From Paramesorhizobium salinisoli (GTDB lineage Bacteria > Pseudomonadota > Alphaproteobacteria > Rhizobiales > Rhizobiaceae), in the NCBI RefSeq assembly GCF_003335045.1, contig NZ_QOZG01000003.1:186001-250000 (forward strand): a stretch of DNA of 64,000 nt, given 5' to 3'. This document shows, one piece after another, positions 17,359 through 27,608 of the stretch (position 1 is its first letter; each line of letters begins with the position of its first letter). The notes beneath the pieces were generated by a model. The model was not told where the DNA came from. It did not search any database and was given only the letters and a program-made list of their open reading frames with translations. Position numbers and translations under genes: made by a program.

Positions 17359-20025
17359 ATGACGGACAGCAATGTGAAATACCGTGATTATGCGGGTCGT
17401 TCCTCGCAAGAGGACGATCCGCTGATGGAGCTGTCACGGATCATCGGCTTCGATGAGCCGGTTAAGGACGCTGCTTCCAAGGAAGAGGCGGACGATTTTT
17501 CGTTCGATCTCGAACAGGAACTGATCGGCGGCCTGGAAGCGGAGCTTGGTTCCGAAGTGCGGGTCGAACCTCAGACTTATCGGCCTGCGCCGGCAACGCA
17601 TCTCAACTGGTCCGTGCCACGCCAACTGGCGGGAGCGGAGGCATTTCCCTCGCCGTCCCAACCCGTTGCTTCGTCTCCCGATGTCCGGTCTGATGCCCAA
17701 TCTGACGATGGCGATTTCGATTTTTCCGCTTCTCTGGAGAGCGAACTGGGCCTGTCGCTGAACGAGGCCAATGTGGAGCCATCGGGGGATTTCTCCCTGG
17801 ATGACGCGTTCGAGCCGGCAGCAGAGGACGAATCTCAGGGCTATCCATTGAAATTTGCGCCGGCGCTCGATCCGGAGGACTACCCGGGCGACCATTCCGC
17901 CGCGCAGCAGGATGACGGTTACGATCCCGCCATTTACGAACCTGCTTATGAGCAGCCTGCGTATGAACCGGTAGACGAAGAAGCCGCGTCCCCCGCAAAT
18001 TACGTTTCCGCTCCCAGTCTTGAAGAAGAGCTGGAAATGCTGCTCGTCAGCGACCACGAGGTTTCCGAGCCCGTTCAGGCGTTCGCCCCGCAATATTCTG
18101 CGGCGCAGGCAGAGCCTGTCGCGACCCGCTATCCCTTTTATCCCTCGCAAACCCATGCCGAACCGGCTTTGTTCCCAGACGAGCAAAGCTTCGAGCCTGT
18201 GTTGCAGGCTGCCGCTGACGCTGAGCCGACTTATTCCGAAGAGGCTCGTGGCTACGAATCGTCGCCAGCCGAAGTGGCGCCCAATAGCTGGGATGGCGAA
18301 GAGCCGCAGTTGGACGAGGATTTCTTCGGGGGCGAAGATGATGGCCAGTATGCGGAGGCGGAGGCCGACGATTCGCTCATGTCCCAGCCATCGGCACCCC
18401 CGATCTATCCCGCCTATGGGGCTCAATCCGGCTACAGGGGGGGAACTGCGGGTTCCGCGCCCGACGTGGAGACCATCACGGTATCCGAGTCCAAGGTCGA
18501 TCAGACGGATATGCTCGATCTGCCAGACGTGGAATATGCGGGGGAGCCTGCGGCAAACGACGGCTTGAGCGCCCTGGAGAGCGAATTTGCGGAAGTCTTC
18601 ACCTCGATCGAGGTGGAGGAACTCGCACCGCAGCAGGAGCCCCAGACGTCCGCAGACCACGTATTCGACGATATCGTCAGAGATACCTACGGTACCTATG
18701 GCACGGAGCCATCGCAGGTGGCCCGCGCAGGCTATGCCGCTGCGGCGGTCGGCAGCTATATGGCCGCAAATGCATCGCAAGCCGGATCCGACGCGGCTTA
18801 CCCGGCGAGCCAAGCAGGCGCGCGCGCGGCCCCGTCGGGTACTCCGAACGACTATTACAATCACTGGGCGAGCGCGGGCGAAAGCCGCGAGGATTTCGAT
18901 TATGATTCACAATCGACGGATGATCTCGATATCCCGGCTCAAGCCTATGAACGTCAGCCGGCCCACGGACGGCGCAATCTGGTCCTGGCATCGGTGGCCG
19001 GCGCAGCATTGTTGATTGGCGGCATTGGCTATTACGGGCTTGGATCAGACGGCGGCGTTGCGACGCCCGTGATCATCCAGGCCGACAATCAGCCGATCAA
19101 GGTCCAGCCGCAGAACCCCGGCGGCAACGTGGTGCCAAACCAGGACAAGGCGGTTTATGATCGCGTCGCGGGAACCGCGCCTCAAGCCCCTGAGCAGAAG
19201 ACCCTGGTCAGCGATGATGAGAAGCCCGTCGATATCGCGATGGCCGAGGACGATGACGGCAGCATGGACGATACGGCAGTCAATGATCGTGTCGAACCCA
19301 CCACGCTCGACAGTATCGTCGCCAATGGCGCGCAGGCAAATGTGCTCGCTCCGCGCAGGGTCCAGACGATGATTGTCAGGCCGGACGGGACGATCGTTGC
19401 GCAGGAGGCCGCGCCGGCGGCGCCGGCAAGCGCTCATGTCGCAACGCCTGAGCCGCGCCCGGATGAAACGGAAACAGCCGCGCTGGATAACGCCCCTGCG
19501 CTTCCCGCACTGGGCGGCGCTGCCGACGCAGCAGAACCGACGCAGACATCAGCCCTTCCCACGCGGGAGACCCCTGAGCCAGCGGCGAATGCGCCGGCGC
19601 GGGTGGTGAAGACGCAGACTTTCACCCCGGACAATACTGCCAAGCCGAAGAATGTGCCGGTGGTGCCTTCCCGTCCTGCCGAGCAGCCGGTGACGATCGT
19701 CAGCAGCACAACGCGTGCGCCTGCTGAGAACACGCAGGTCGCCTCCGCGGCAAATACCGCGGCAGCGGCAGCGGCAAGCGCCGGAGGCTATGCGATCCAG
19801 ATCGCATCGCAGCCTTCGGCGGAAGCAGCCCAGCAGAGCTATGCCAACCTGGCCCGGCGCTACGCCAATGTCATTGGTGGGCACGGGGTCGATATCCGCC
19901 GCGCAGATATCGCAGGGAAGGGCACTTACTACCGGGTGCGCATCAATGCCGGATCGAAGAGCGACGCCGTTAATCTGTGCACGAAGTACAAATCCGCCGG
20001 CGGCAGCTGCTTCGTGACGCAGTGA
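17359..20025 (+). CDS. SPOR-domain cell envelope protein
   Basis: This 888-residue protein is built like a bitopic envelope protein. A very long acidic, low-complexity cytoplasmic part (about 1-540, rich in E, D, A, P, Y) is followed by one transmembrane helix (RNLVLASVAGAALLIGGIGY). A Pro/Ala-rich periplasmic linker comes next. The C-terminal SPOR domain of about 75 residues begins GGYAIQIASQPSAEAAQQSY and ends YKSAGGSCFVTQ. SPOR domains bind denuded glycan strands at division septa. The gene lies between argS and nagZ, as in other Rhizobiales, which links it to peptidoglycan turnover. AGGA lies eight bases before the ATG. The role of the acidic region is unknown. Confidence 0.85.
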   Translation: MTDSNVKYRDYAGRSSQEDDPLMELSRIIGFDEPVKDAASKEEADDFSFDLEQELIGGLEAELGSEVRVEPQTYRPAPATHLNWSVPRQLAGAEAFPSPSQPVASSPDVRSDAQSDDGDFDFSASLESELGLSLNEANVEPSGDFSLDDAFEPAAEDESQGYPLKFAPALDPEDYPGDHSAAQQDDGYDPAIYEPAYEQPAYEPVDEEAASPANYVSAPSLEEELEMLLVSDHEVSEPVQAFAPQYSAAQAEPVATRYPFYPSQTHAEPALFPDEQSFEPVLQAAADAEPTYSEEARGYESSPAEVAPNSWDGEEPQLDEDFFGGEDDGQYAEAEADDSLMSQPSAPPIYPAYGAQSGYRGGTAGSAPDVETITVSESKVDQTDMLDLPDVEYAGEPAANDGLSALESEFAEVFTSIEVEELAPQQEPQTSADHVFDDIVRDTYGTYGTEPSQVARAGYAAAAVGSYMAANASQAGSDAAYPASQAGARAAPSGTPNDYYNHWASAGESREDFDYDSQSTDDLDIPAQAYERQPAHGRRNLVLASVAGAALLIGGIGYYGLGSDGGVATPVIIQADNQPIKVQPQNPGGNVVPNQDKAVYDRVAGTAPQAPEQKTLVSDDEKPVDIAMAEDDDGSMDDTAVNDRVEPTTLDSIVANGAQANVLAPRRVQTMIVRPDGTIVAQEAAPAAPASAHVATPEPRPDETETAALDNAPALPALGGAADAAEPTQTSALPTRETPEPAANAPARVVKTQTFTPDNTAKPKNVPVVPSRPAEQPVTIVSSTTRAPAENTQVASAANTAAAAAASAGGYAIQIASQPSAEAAQQSYANLARRYANVIGGHGVDIRRADIAGKGTYYRVRINAGSKSDAVNLCTKYKSAGGSCFVTQ

Positions 20026-20048
20026 GGCCGGTTTTTCTCCGAGACATC

Positions 20049-20073
20049 AAGGGCGGCGTAACAGCCGCCCTTT
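20049..20073 (+). terminator. Hairpin terminator between SPOR gene and nagZ
   Basis: AAGGGCGGC pairs with GCCGCCCTT around GTAACA, 24 bases after the stop codon, followed by a short T-run. It suggests that nagZ has its own promoter or is partly uncoupled. Confidence 0.75.
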
Positions 20074-20152
20074 GCCATTTGGTTCTGCCATGGCGAGCCG
20101 CCGATATGACGAAAGCCATGCTATCCCCCGTTTTTCCGAATAGAGTTTGATC

Positions 20153-21172
20153 ATGAGCGAATCGAAGGCACTGATTGCGGGCGTATCCGGAACCCATTTG
20201 ACAGCGGACGAGATCGCGATCATTCGCGACGAACAGCCCTGGGGCTTTATCCTGTTTGCCCGCAATATTGCCGAAGCGGCGCAAGTCTCCGACCTGACGG
20301 CGCATCTGCGCGATCTGACGGGGCGGACGCGAACCCTGGTCTTCATCGATCAGGAGGGCGGGCGCGTTCAGCGGCTTCGTCCGCCGCTCGCGCCGAACTA
20401 TCCGCCGGCATCGGCGCTCGGCGCGCTCTATCGCAACGACGAGGAGGCCGGTTTGCGCGCGGCCTGGCTGATGTCACGGCTGCATGCATTCGATCTTTTC
20501 AAGCTCGGCATCAACGCCGATTGCCTTCCGGTTCTCGATGTTCCGGTGGAGGGCGCGCATGACGTGATCGGCACGCGGGCCTATGCCAGCGACCCGCAAA
20601 TCGTGGCAGCCATGGGACGCGCTGCCGCCGAAGGCCTGCTTTCGGGCGGCGTTCTTCCAGTCATGAAACATATTCCCGGTCATGGCCGCGCCTTCGCCGA
20701 TACCCACAAGGAACTGGCGAGAGTCGATGCGCCGCTTTCCGAACTCGAAGCGCGCGATTTCCTGCCGTTCAAGGCTCTGGCGAATTTGCCTGCGGCGATG
20801 ACGGCGCATGTCGTCTTCACCTCTATCGATCCTGCCCGACCGGCTACACTGTCGCCAACCGTGGTGGAGACGATCATCCGTGGTTTCATCGGTTTCGACG
20901 GGCTTTTGATGAGCGACGATATCTCCATGAAAGCACTTTCTGGGGATTTCGGGGATTTGACCGACGCAATCTTTGCCGCGGGCTGCGATGTCGTGCTTCA
21001 CTGCAATGGCCTCATGGAGGAACTGTCGAAAGTCGCGGCACGCGCGCCCATCCTCGTCGGAAAGGCGCGCGAACGGACCGATTTGGCGGAAGTCTTTGCC
21101 GGTGAGCCGGATCTGTCCGATGAGGCCGAGTTGCGTAAGGAATTCCAACGCATGTTCGAGGCTGTAGCGTAA
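20153..21172 (+). CDS. nagZ: Beta-N-acetylglucosaminidase (NagZ)
   Basis: The 339-residue glycoside hydrolase family 3 enzyme removes GlcNAc from GlcNAc-anhydroMur-peptides in the cytoplasm during cell-wall recycling. The diagnostic segment KHIPGHGRAFADTHKEL (about 172-188) carries the flexible-loop Asp-His pair that acts as general acid/base. FIDQEGGRVQRL and GLLMSDDISMKAL supply the substrate pocket and catalytic Asp. The ATG fits family length; an upstream TTG is less likely. scpA follows 22 bases later, so nagZ-scpA-scpB look co-transcribed, a common alphaproteobacterial arrangement. Confidence 0.95.
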   Translation: MSESKALIAGVSGTHLTADEIAIIRDEQPWGFILFARNIAEAAQVSDLTAHLRDLTGRTRTLVFIDQEGGRVQRLRPPLAPNYPPASALGALYRNDEEAGLRAAWLMSRLHAFDLFKLGINADCLPVLDVPVEGAHDVIGTRAYASDPQIVAAMGRAAAEGLLSGGVLPVMKHIPGHGRAFADTHKELARVDAPLSELEARDFLPFKALANLPAAMTAHVVFTSIDPARPATLSPTVVETIIRGFIGFDGLLMSDDISMKALSGDFGDLTDAIFAAGCDVVLHCNGLMEELSKVAARAPILVGKARERTDLAEVFAGEPDLSDEAELRKEFQRMFEAVA

Positions 21173-21194
21173 ATATTTCAGGGGATTAGCGGGA

Positions 21195-22061
21195 TTGGCT
21201 GCGACGGGCGCGAAAACCACAGGCAAGGACGATGCGGCGGCGCCGATGGAGGCGTTGTGGCAGACGGATGCCGATCGCGGCGCAAGCGAACCGGCACTCG
21301 TCATCGACGTGCAGGGCTTTGAAGGCCCGCTCGACCTGCTGCTTCATCTGGCGCGTAACCAGCGTGTCGACATGGCGCGTATTTCGGTGCTGGCGCTTGC
21401 CGAACAATATCTGCTGTTCGTCGAGCAGGCACGGGTCCTGCGGCTGGAACTGGCCGCCGATTACCTCGTCATGGCGGCTTGGCTGGCCTATCTCAAATCG
21501 AAGCTGTTGATACCGAAATCGCCCGGCGATGACGGGGAAACCGGCGAGGAACTGGCAGCCGTTCTGCAATTCCGGCTGAAGCGCCTCGAGGCGATGCGCG
21601 ATGCGGCCGTCAAGCTCATCAACCGCAACCGGCTGGGACGCGACGTATTCGCCCGTGGAATGCCCGAAATGGTGGTGGTCGAGAGGAAGAATCAGTTTTC
21701 CGCTTCGCTTTACGATCTTCTGACCGCATATGCGACGCAGCGCCAGCGGCAGGCCGTCTCGCATGTGGAGATCGCGCAGCGGTCCGTCTGGTCGTTGAAG
21801 GAAGCCCGCACGATCCTGACGAGGCTTTTGGGCGAGATGAGCGACTGGACGGCGCTCGACCAGTTCCTGATCGAATTCATCCCGTCGCCGCGCGACCGAG
21901 CCACCGCGCTTGCGAGTTCCTTTGCCGCAAGTCTTGAGCTTGTCAGGGAAGGAAAAATGGAGATCCGCCAGGAATCGCCCTTCAAGCCGCTATACGTGCG
22001 CACCAGGCCGGGCCGCTCATCGGTCGATGACACGAGGGTTGAGGAGACAGGCGATGTCTGA
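21195..22061 (+). CDS. scpA: Segregation and condensation protein A
   Basis: The 288-residue kleisin subunit bridges the SMC heads in the bacterial condensin complex. It shows the ScpA signature VDVQGFEGPLDLLLHLARNQ and ADYLVMAAWLAYLKSKLLIP in the N-terminal half, and a winged-helix C-terminus. The start is uncertain: a TTG with an AGGGGA site gives this length, while the first in-frame ATG is 17 codons later. Its end overlaps scpB by 8 bases, implying translational coupling. Confidence 0.92.
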   Translation: MAATGAKTTGKDDAAAPMEALWQTDADRGASEPALVIDVQGFEGPLDLLLHLARNQRVDMARISVLALAEQYLLFVEQARVLRLELAADYLVMAAWLAYLKSKLLIPKSPGDDGETGEELAAVLQFRLKRLEAMRDAAVKLINRNRLGRDVFARGMPEMVVVERKNQFSASLYDLLTAYATQRQRQAVSHVEIAQRSVWSLKEARTILTRLLGEMSDWTALDQFLIEFIPSPRDRATALASSFAASLELVREGKMEIRQESPFKPLYVRTRPGRSSVDDTRVEETGDV

Positions 22062-22773
22062 AGCAGGCAAAGCTCAGATCGTGTCGTTTCCAGCCGATGC
22101 GGAAGGCTCCGCAGCACGGCTGGCGATGGCGGAAGCCGTGCGTATGGCCGAGGCGTTGATCTTTGCTTCGGCGGAACCGGTGTCTGAACGGGCTCTGGCC
22201 GAACGCCTGCCGTCGAATGTCGATGTTCCCGCTGTGCTGAAGATGCTGCAGGCGGACTACCACAGGCGCGGCGTCAATCTCGTGCGCTCGGGCGACGCCT
22301 GGGCATTCAGGACCGCACCGGACCTGACGTTCCTGATGAGCCGCGAGGCGGTCCAGCAGAGGAAGCTGTCGCGGGCGGCACTTGAGGTTCTCGCCATCGT
22401 CGCCTATCACCAGCCGGTCACCCGCGCGGAGCTGGAAGATATTCGCGGCGTCGAGACCTCGAGAGGCACGCTGGACGTGCTGATGGAAACAGGGTGGATT
22501 AAAATGCGCGGTCGCCGCCGCGTGCCCGGACGCCCTGTCACCTACGGCACGACGGAAAGCTTTCTCGACCATTTTGGCCTGCCTGACATCCGCGATCTGC
22601 CTGGGATGGAGGAATTGCGCGGGGCCGGGCTCCTGTCGGCGCGCATGCCGGCGCATTTTTCCATTCCTGTGCCGAGGGTCGATCCCGACGAACTGGCGGA
22701 CGACGAGGATCCGCTCACGGATATCGATCTGGAAGAGCTGGGACTGCTGACGCCGAAGGTGGAGCAGGACTAG
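22054..22773 (+). CDS. scpB: Segregation and condensation protein B
   Basis: This 239-residue partner of ScpA forms a dimer of paired winged helices that regulates SMC head engagement. Typical segments are AEALIFASAEPVSERALAER, LSRAALEVLAIVAYHQPVT and RGRRRVPGRPVTYGTTESFL. The ATG is preceded by GAGGAGA and overlaps the scpA stop. The C-terminus ends in an acidic tail (DPDELADDEDPLTDIDLEEL). The tat genes follow after about 190 bp. Confidence 0.95.
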   Translation: MSEAGKAQIVSFPADAEGSAARLAMAEAVRMAEALIFASAEPVSERALAERLPSNVDVPAVLKMLQADYHRRGVNLVRSGDAWAFRTAPDLTFLMSREAVQQRKLSRAALEVLAIVAYHQPVTRAELEDIRGVETSRGTLDVLMETGWIKMRGRRRVPGRPVTYGTTESFLDHFGLPDIRDLPGMEELRGAGLLSARMPAHFSIPVPRVDPDELADDEDPLTDIDLEELGLLTPKVEQD

Positions 22774-22959
22774 GAGGGCTGCCTTTTGCTTGGGCAATGG
22801 GGGCAATCTGCGGTCAATCCGTACAATCTTCCGAAAAAGTTTCCTGCGCATTGCCGACCGGGGTATAGTTCCGTTTGAAACATGCGGAGAAAAAGCTTAA
22901 ATCACACCCGACTGGTTTTGATTTTCGCTTTGGGCGGATCCGGCAACAAGAGGAACGTT

Positions 22960-23205
22960 ATGGGTAGTTTTTCAATTTGGCACTGGTTGATCGTGCTCGC
23001 CGTCGTGCTGCTGCTGTTCGGCCGTGGCAAGATTCCCGAGCTGATGGGCGATGTGGCCAAGGGCATCAAGAGCTTCAAGAAGGGCATGGCGGATCAGGAC
23101 GAGGACGAAGTCAATACGGCCAAGACCATCGACAACAATCCTGATGTGCCGGCTTCCCCGGTAAATCCGCCGGTTTCCCGGGCAAAGAAGACCTCGAAGT
23201 CCTGA
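22960..23205 (+). CDS. tatA: Sec-independent protein translocase TatA
   Basis: The 81-residue protein forms the size-variable pore of the twin-arginine translocase in the inner membrane. An N-terminal membrane helix ([18 protein letters not shown]) is followed by the hinge and amphipathic helix [20 protein letters not shown] and a polar tail. AGGA lies five bases before the ATG. An earlier in-frame start would add 26 residues before the membrane helix, which the family does not have. First gene of a tatABC operon. Confidence 0.96.
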   Translation: MGSFSIWHWLIVLAVVLLLFGRGKIPELMGDVAKGIKSFKKGMADQDEDEVNTAKTIDNNPDVPASPVNPPVSRAKKTSKS

Positions 23206-23253
23206 TAATACCTCAGATGCTGCGGCATCTGATGCGGATGGAGTCCACGTATC

Positions 23254-23847
23254 ATGCTTGACATCGGTTGGTCCGAGATCCTGGTGATCGCGGTTGTCTT
23301 GATCGTGGTCGTCGGACCGAAAGACTTGCCGAAAATGCTGCGCGCATTCGGCAAGGCGTCTTCCAGAATGCGCAAGACGGCGAACGAATTTCGCCGTCAG
23401 TTCGACGAGGCGCTGAGGGAAGCTGAGCTCGATGACGTGAAAAACGTGGTCAATGATGCCCGCAGCCTCGATCCGCGTACGGATATCAAGAAAGTATTCG
23501 ATCCGATCCGTTCCGTCGGGGAGGAACTGCGCTCCAGCCTCAACAAGACGAATGTTCAGCCGGAAGCGACGCCTGTTCCGCCGCCACCGCCGGAGCCGGT
23601 GCCTTCCGTTGACGCGCCTGTCGAGGTAGCGCCAGCCGTGGTTTCTGCCTCGAAATCAATCGCGGCGGTGACGGAAAAACCGACCAAAATGACCCCGAAG
23701 AGGGCCGCGCCGGCCAAGACCACAAAGCCAAAAGCCTCGAATACTTCCAAACCGGCGGCCGGGCCTGATGCGGTGACGGCTGCAAAGCCTCGCACGAAAA
23801 CGGCAAGAGCAAAAACAAAAGCGGACGAGACAGGATCGAAAGCGTGA
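23254..23847 (+). CDS. tatB: Sec-independent protein translocase TatB
   Basis: The 197-residue receptor component of the Tat system shows an N-terminal helix (MLDIGWSEILVIAVVLIVVVG), the PKDLPKMLRAFGKA hinge and an amphipathic helix. A long Pro/Ala/Lys-rich tail (about residues 100-197) is unusually extended but common in Rhizobiales. Its last four bases overlap tatC, so translation is likely coupled. Confidence 0.96.
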   Translation: MLDIGWSEILVIAVVLIVVVGPKDLPKMLRAFGKASSRMRKTANEFRRQFDEALREAELDDVKNVVNDARSLDPRTDIKKVFDPIRSVGEELRSSLNKTNVQPEATPVPPPPPEPVPSVDAPVEVAPAVVSASKSIAAVTEKPTKMTPKRAAPAKTTKPKASNTSKPAAGPDAVTAAKPRTKTARAKTKADETGSKA

Positions 23848-24671
23848 GCATCGAACAGGACGAAATCGAGCAAAGCTCGGCACCGCTGATCGAGCATCTG
23901 ATCGAACTGCGCCGCCGGCTGATCTGGGCGATCGTGGCGTTTTTCATCGCGTTCGTGCTCTGCTTCGCCTTCGCAAAGCAGCTTTTCAACTTTCTTGTCG
24001 TCCCTTATCAATGGGCAATCGCCTGGGCGGGCATGGACAGTTCCAAGGCCGAGCTCATTTACACGGCGCCACAGGAATTCTTCTTCACGCAGGTGAAGGT
24101 GGCGATGTTCGGCGGAATAGTCCTAGCCTTTCCGATTATAGCGGCGCAGATCTATAAATTTGTAGCGCCGGGGCTCTACAAGCACGAGCGCATGGCCTTC
24201 TTGCCGTTTCTGGTGGCGTCGCCGCTGCTTTTCATTCTAGGCGGCGCATTGGTGTATTTCTTCTTCACGCCGATGGTGATGTGGTTCTTCCTCGCCATGC
24301 AGCAGACGGGCGGGGCGGGCGAGGTGCAGATATCGCTTCTGCCGCGCGTATCGGAATATCTCAGCCTGATCATGACGCTGATCTTCGCTTTCGGCCTTGT
24401 CTTCCAGCTTCCCGTCGTCACTTCGCTTCTGGCGCGCGCCGGGCTCGTCAGTTCGGAAACGCTGAGGGAGAAGCGCAAATACGCCATCGTCATTGCCTTC
24501 GTCGCGGCGGCGATCCTGACGCCGCCCGATCCGGTGAGCCAGATCGGCCTTGCCTTGCCGACCATCCTTCTCTACGAGATTTCCATCTGGACGGCGCGAA
24601 TGATCGAGCGAAAGCGGGCACTCGCCGAAGCCGAGAAGAATTCGGCAGGCAATATCCCGTCCGCGTCCTGA
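23844..24671 (+). CDS. tatC: Sec-independent protein translocase TatC
   Basis: The 275-residue polytopic protein has six predicted membrane helices and recognises twin-arginine signal peptides together with TatB. The conserved start is APLIEHLIELRRRLIWAI, followed by the periplasmic loop YTAPQEFFFTQVKVA with its invariant Phe-Glu region, and the later segment FGLVFQLPVV. It starts with GTG overlapping the tatB stop (GTGA). serS follows after 78 bp. Confidence 0.96.
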   Translation: MSIEQDEIEQSSAPLIEHLIELRRRLIWAIVAFFIAFVLCFAFAKQLFNFLVVPYQWAIAWAGMDSSKAELIYTAPQEFFFTQVKVAMFGGIVLAFPIIAAQIYKFVAPGLYKHERMAFLPFLVASPLLFILGGALVYFFFTPMVMWFFLAMQQTGGAGEVQISLLPRVSEYLSLIMTLIFAFGLVFQLPVVTSLLARAGLVSSETLREKRKYAIVIAFVAAAILTPPDPVSQIGLALPTILLYEISIWTARMIERKRALAEAEKNSAGNIPSAS

Positions 24672-24749
24672 CCCTTCGTTCCGTGCTGCCAGTTCCGGAC
24701 GCCGGCCTGCCGGCATCCGCCCGTTCAATTCTTATCCACGGCCAATCCC

Positions 24750-26033
24750 ATGCTTGATATCAAATGGATACGCGAGAACCCTGAAGCTTTCGACGGCGCG
24801 CTTGCCAGGCGCGGCATGGAGCCATTGTCCGCCGGGCTGGTCGCGCTCGACGAGAAGCGGCGTCAGCATGTCGGCCGGGTGCAGGAGGCGCAGGAGCGCC
24901 GCAACGCCGCATCCAAGGAAATTGGCAAGGCGATGGCGCAGAAGGACGCCGCCACTGCGGAGAAGCTGAAGGCCGAGGTCGCCGAGATCAAGAGCTTCCT
25001 GCAGGGCGCCGAGGAAGAGGAGCGCCGTCTCGACAAGGAACTGGCGGATGCGCTTGCAATCATCCCGAACCTGCCGCTCGACGATGTGCCTCTAGGCAAG
25101 GACGAAGCTGACAATGTCGAAGTTCGACGTATAGGCAACCAGCGCAATTTCGCCTTTCAGCCGAAGGAGCATTTCGAGATCGGCGAAGCCCTTGGTTTTA
25201 TGGATTTCGAACGCGCCGCCAAGCTTTCGGGCAGCCGGTTCACTGTGCTGAAAGGCCAGCTCGCGCGGCTTGAACGCGCACTCGGCCAATTCATGCTCGA
25301 CCTGCATACGTCAGAGCATGGCTATATGGAGGTCATGCCGCCACTCTTGGTCAATGACGCGACGATGTTCGGAACCGGCCAACTACCTAAATTTTCTGAC
25401 GATCTGTTCCGCACCACCGACGGACGCTGGCTAATCCCCACCGCCGAAGTCCCACTGACCAATCTGGTGCGCGAGGAAATCCTCGACCTGAAAGAGTTGC
25501 CGATCCGCATGACGGCGCTGACGCCGTGCTTCCGTTCGGAAGCAGGCTCGGCGGGGCGGGATACGCGCGGCATGCTGCGCCAGCACCAATTCTACAAGGT
25601 CGAGATGGTGTCGATCACCGACGCGGAAAGCTCGATCGCCGAGCATGAGCGGATGACCGCCTGCGCCGAGGAAGTGCTGAAGCGCCTTGGCCTGCCCTTC
25701 CGCACCGTGGTGCTGTGCACCGGCGACATGGGCTTCGGCGCACAGAAGACCTATGACATCGAGGTCTGGCTGCCCGGCCAGAATGCCTATCGCGAGATTT
25801 CGAGCTGCTCGGTCTGCGGCGATTTCCAGGGGCGCCGCATGAATGCGCGGTATCGCCCCGAAGGCTCGAAGGCGACGCGATTCGTCCATACGCTGAACGG
25901 TTCGGGCGTGGCTGTCGGGCGAGCGCTGGTCGCGGTGCTCGAAAACTATCAGGAGGAGGACGGCAGCGTAACCATTCCTGAAGTTCTTCTTCCTTACATG
26001 GGCGGCCTGACAAGGATCGAAAAGCCGGAATAA
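24750..26033 (+). CDS. serS: Seryl-tRNA synthetase
   Basis: The 427-residue class II enzyme charges tRNA-Ser and tRNA-Sec. The N-terminal 100 residues form the long antiparallel coiled coil that holds the tRNA variable arm. Motif 2 is [20 protein letters not shown], and motif 3 is [19 protein letters not shown]. Motif 1 lies near [14 protein letters not shown]. Length is normal. It continues the tat run and precedes surE by 33 bp, so co-transcription with surE-pcm is possible. Confidence 0.97.
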   Translation: MLDIKWIRENPEAFDGALARRGMEPLSAGLVALDEKRRQHVGRVQEAQERRNAASKEIGKAMAQKDAATAEKLKAEVAEIKSFLQGAEEEERRLDKELADALAIIPNLPLDDVPLGKDEADNVEVRRIGNQRNFAFQPKEHFEIGEALGFMDFERAAKLSGSRFTVLKGQLARLERALGQFMLDLHTSEHGYMEVMPPLLVNDATMFGTGQLPKFSDDLFRTTDGRWLIPTAEVPLTNLVREEILDLKELPIRMTALTPCFRSEAGSAGRDTRGMLRQHQFYKVEMVSITDAESSIAEHERMTACAEEVLKRLGLPFRTVVLCTGDMGFGAQKTYDIEVWLPGQNAYREISSCSVCGDFQGRRMNARYRPEGSKATRFVHTLNGSGVAVGRALVAVLENYQEEDGSVTIPEVLLPYMGGLTRIEKPE

Positions 26034-26066
26034 AGACCGTCTTGAGCCACAGGAAGGAACTGGGAT

Positions 26067-26837
26067 TTGCGTATTCTCCTGACCAATGACGATGGAATCC
26101 ACGCGGAAGGGCTGGCGGTTCTGGAGCGGATCGCAAGGCAGCTTTCGGATGATATCTGGGTCGTCGCCCCGGAGACAGACCAGAGCGGCCTGGCGCATTC
26201 CCTGACGCTTTCCGAGCCGCTGCGCCTGCGCAGGATCGACGACCGCCATTATGCGTTGCGCGGCACGCCGACCGATTGCGTCATCATGGGCGTGCGAAAG
26301 ATACTCCCCGAAGCGCCCGATCTCATACTGTCGGGCGTCAATTCCGGCGCGAATATCGCCGATGACGTGACCTATTCCGGCACTGTCGCCGGTGCCATCG
26401 AGGGCACGCTTCTCGGCATCCGCGCCATCGCCCTTTCGCAGGAATATGATTTCGAGGACGGCAATCGCATCGTTCCATGGGCGACTGCGGAGGTCTGCGC
26501 TCCCGATCTCATTCGCAAGCTGATCAAGGCAGATCTCCCGAAAGACGTTCTCCTGAACGTCAATTTCCCCAATTGCGCGCCGGATGACGTCACGGGGACA
26601 CGCGTGACGGTGCAGGGCAAGCTTTCGCACGACGCGTCCATCGACGAGCGTCGGGATGCGCGCGGCTTTCCATATTTCTGGCTGCGCTTCGGTCGCGGCA
26701 AGGCGGATGTCGCCGCGGACAGCGACGTGGCGGCGATCCGCTCGGATGCCATCTCGATCACGCCGCTGCAACTCGACCTGACCGCGCACAAGAGCCGGGC
26801 TGCGCTGGCTGAAGTTCTGGGTGTCGAAACCCTATGA
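26067..26837 (+). CDS. surE: 5'/3'-nucleotidase SurE
   Basis: The 256-residue metal-dependent phosphatase acts on nucleoside monophosphates and is tied to stress survival. Metal-binding Asp8-Asp9 lie in [14 protein letters not shown], the catalytic-site serine is in [13 protein letters not shown], and the Asn loop is [17 protein letters not shown]. The initiator is TTG, supported by an AGGAAGGA ribosome site about eight bases upstream and by the invariant [10 protein letters not shown] start. It overlaps pcm by four bases (ATGA). Confidence 0.95.
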   Translation: MRILLTNDDGIHAEGLAVLERIARQLSDDIWVVAPETDQSGLAHSLTLSEPLRLRRIDDRHYALRGTPTDCVIMGVRKILPEAPDLILSGVNSGANIADDVTYSGTVAGAIEGTLLGIRAIALSQEYDFEDGNRIVPWATAEVCAPDLIRKLIKADLPKDVLLNVNFPNCAPDDVTGTRVTVQGKLSHDASIDERRDARGFPYFWLRFGRGKADVAADSDVAAIRSDAISITPLQLDLTAHKSRAALAEVLGVETL

Positions 26838-27487
26838 CGCCAAAGCTTTCGGAGCGGGAGGATTTTGCCGCTTTCGTGCTCAGGATGCGCGGGCGCGGGC
26901 TGAACGATCCGCGTCTCTTCACCGCCATCGAGACGACGCCGCGGCGTGGCTTCGTCAACGGCCTGTGGGCTGATGTCGCTTACAAGAATCGCACCATTCC
27001 GCTCGATTGCGGGGAATATATCGAAGGACTGGACGATCAGGCGCGGCTGATCTCCTCGCTGAACATCGAGGAAGGGCATCGGGTGCTGGAGATCGGCACC
27101 GGCTCGGGCTTCACCGCTTGCGTGATGGGCAGGCTAGGGGGCCGTGTCACGACGATCGAGCGATATAAGACATTGGTGGAACTGACCCGCCAGCGGCTCC
27201 AGGCGCTCAAGATCGAGAATGTCGTCGTCAAGCATGCGGACGGGCGGCATGGCCCTCCAGGTGGCGGTCCATTCGACCGCATCATCGTCTGGCCGGCTTT
27301 CGAGAGCCTGCCGCGCCATTTCATCGATCTCCTGGCCAGCAATGGCGTGATGATCGCGCCGATCGGGCCGGGTGATGGACAGCAGACAGTGTCACGCCTT
27401 GCCAAGATCGGCAGCCGCTTCGAGCGCGAGGATTTGTTGCTGGTGCGCTATCAGCCCTTCGTCGAGGGAGTGGCTTCGGTACTGTGA
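26834..27487 (+). CDS. pcm: Protein-L-isoaspartate O-methyltransferase
   Basis: The 217-residue SAM methyltransferase is encoded directly behind surE, the classic surE-pcm pair. Motif I is [16 protein letters not shown], followed by an acidic residue in TTIERYKTL; motif II is in [17 protein letters not shown]. The PIMT signature GQTISQP, which contacts the substrate, reads GEYIEGLD here, as in the other PIMT-like protein of this window, where it is also absent. Family membership is secure; activity on isoaspartate is less so. The NlpD-like gene follows after about 120 bp. Confidence 0.88.
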   Translation: MTPKLSEREDFAAFVLRMRGRGLNDPRLFTAIETTPRRGFVNGLWADVAYKNRTIPLDCGEYIEGLDDQARLISSLNIEEGHRVLEIGTGSGFTACVMGRLGGRVTTIERYKTLVELTRQRLQALKIENVVVKHADGRHGPPGGGPFDRIIVWPAFESLPRHFIDLLASNGVMIAPIGPGDGQQTVSRLAKIGSRFEREDLLLVRYQPFVEGVASVL

Positions 27488-27608
27488 TTTTGTTCCTATG
27501 GTATCCGTTGGTGAATCTTTTCGATAAAATCCAGCCATTTTAACCGGCAAGTAAGATTAACGCGGTTTAATCAGCATACTTCTTGTATTGAGTATGGACG
27601 GGTTGAAC

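Noticed and set aside
27557-27570. CtrA-like TTAA-N6-TTAA before the NlpD-like gene
   Set aside because: The CtrA consensus needs a 7-base spacer; here it is 6, and the AT-rich context makes chance likely.
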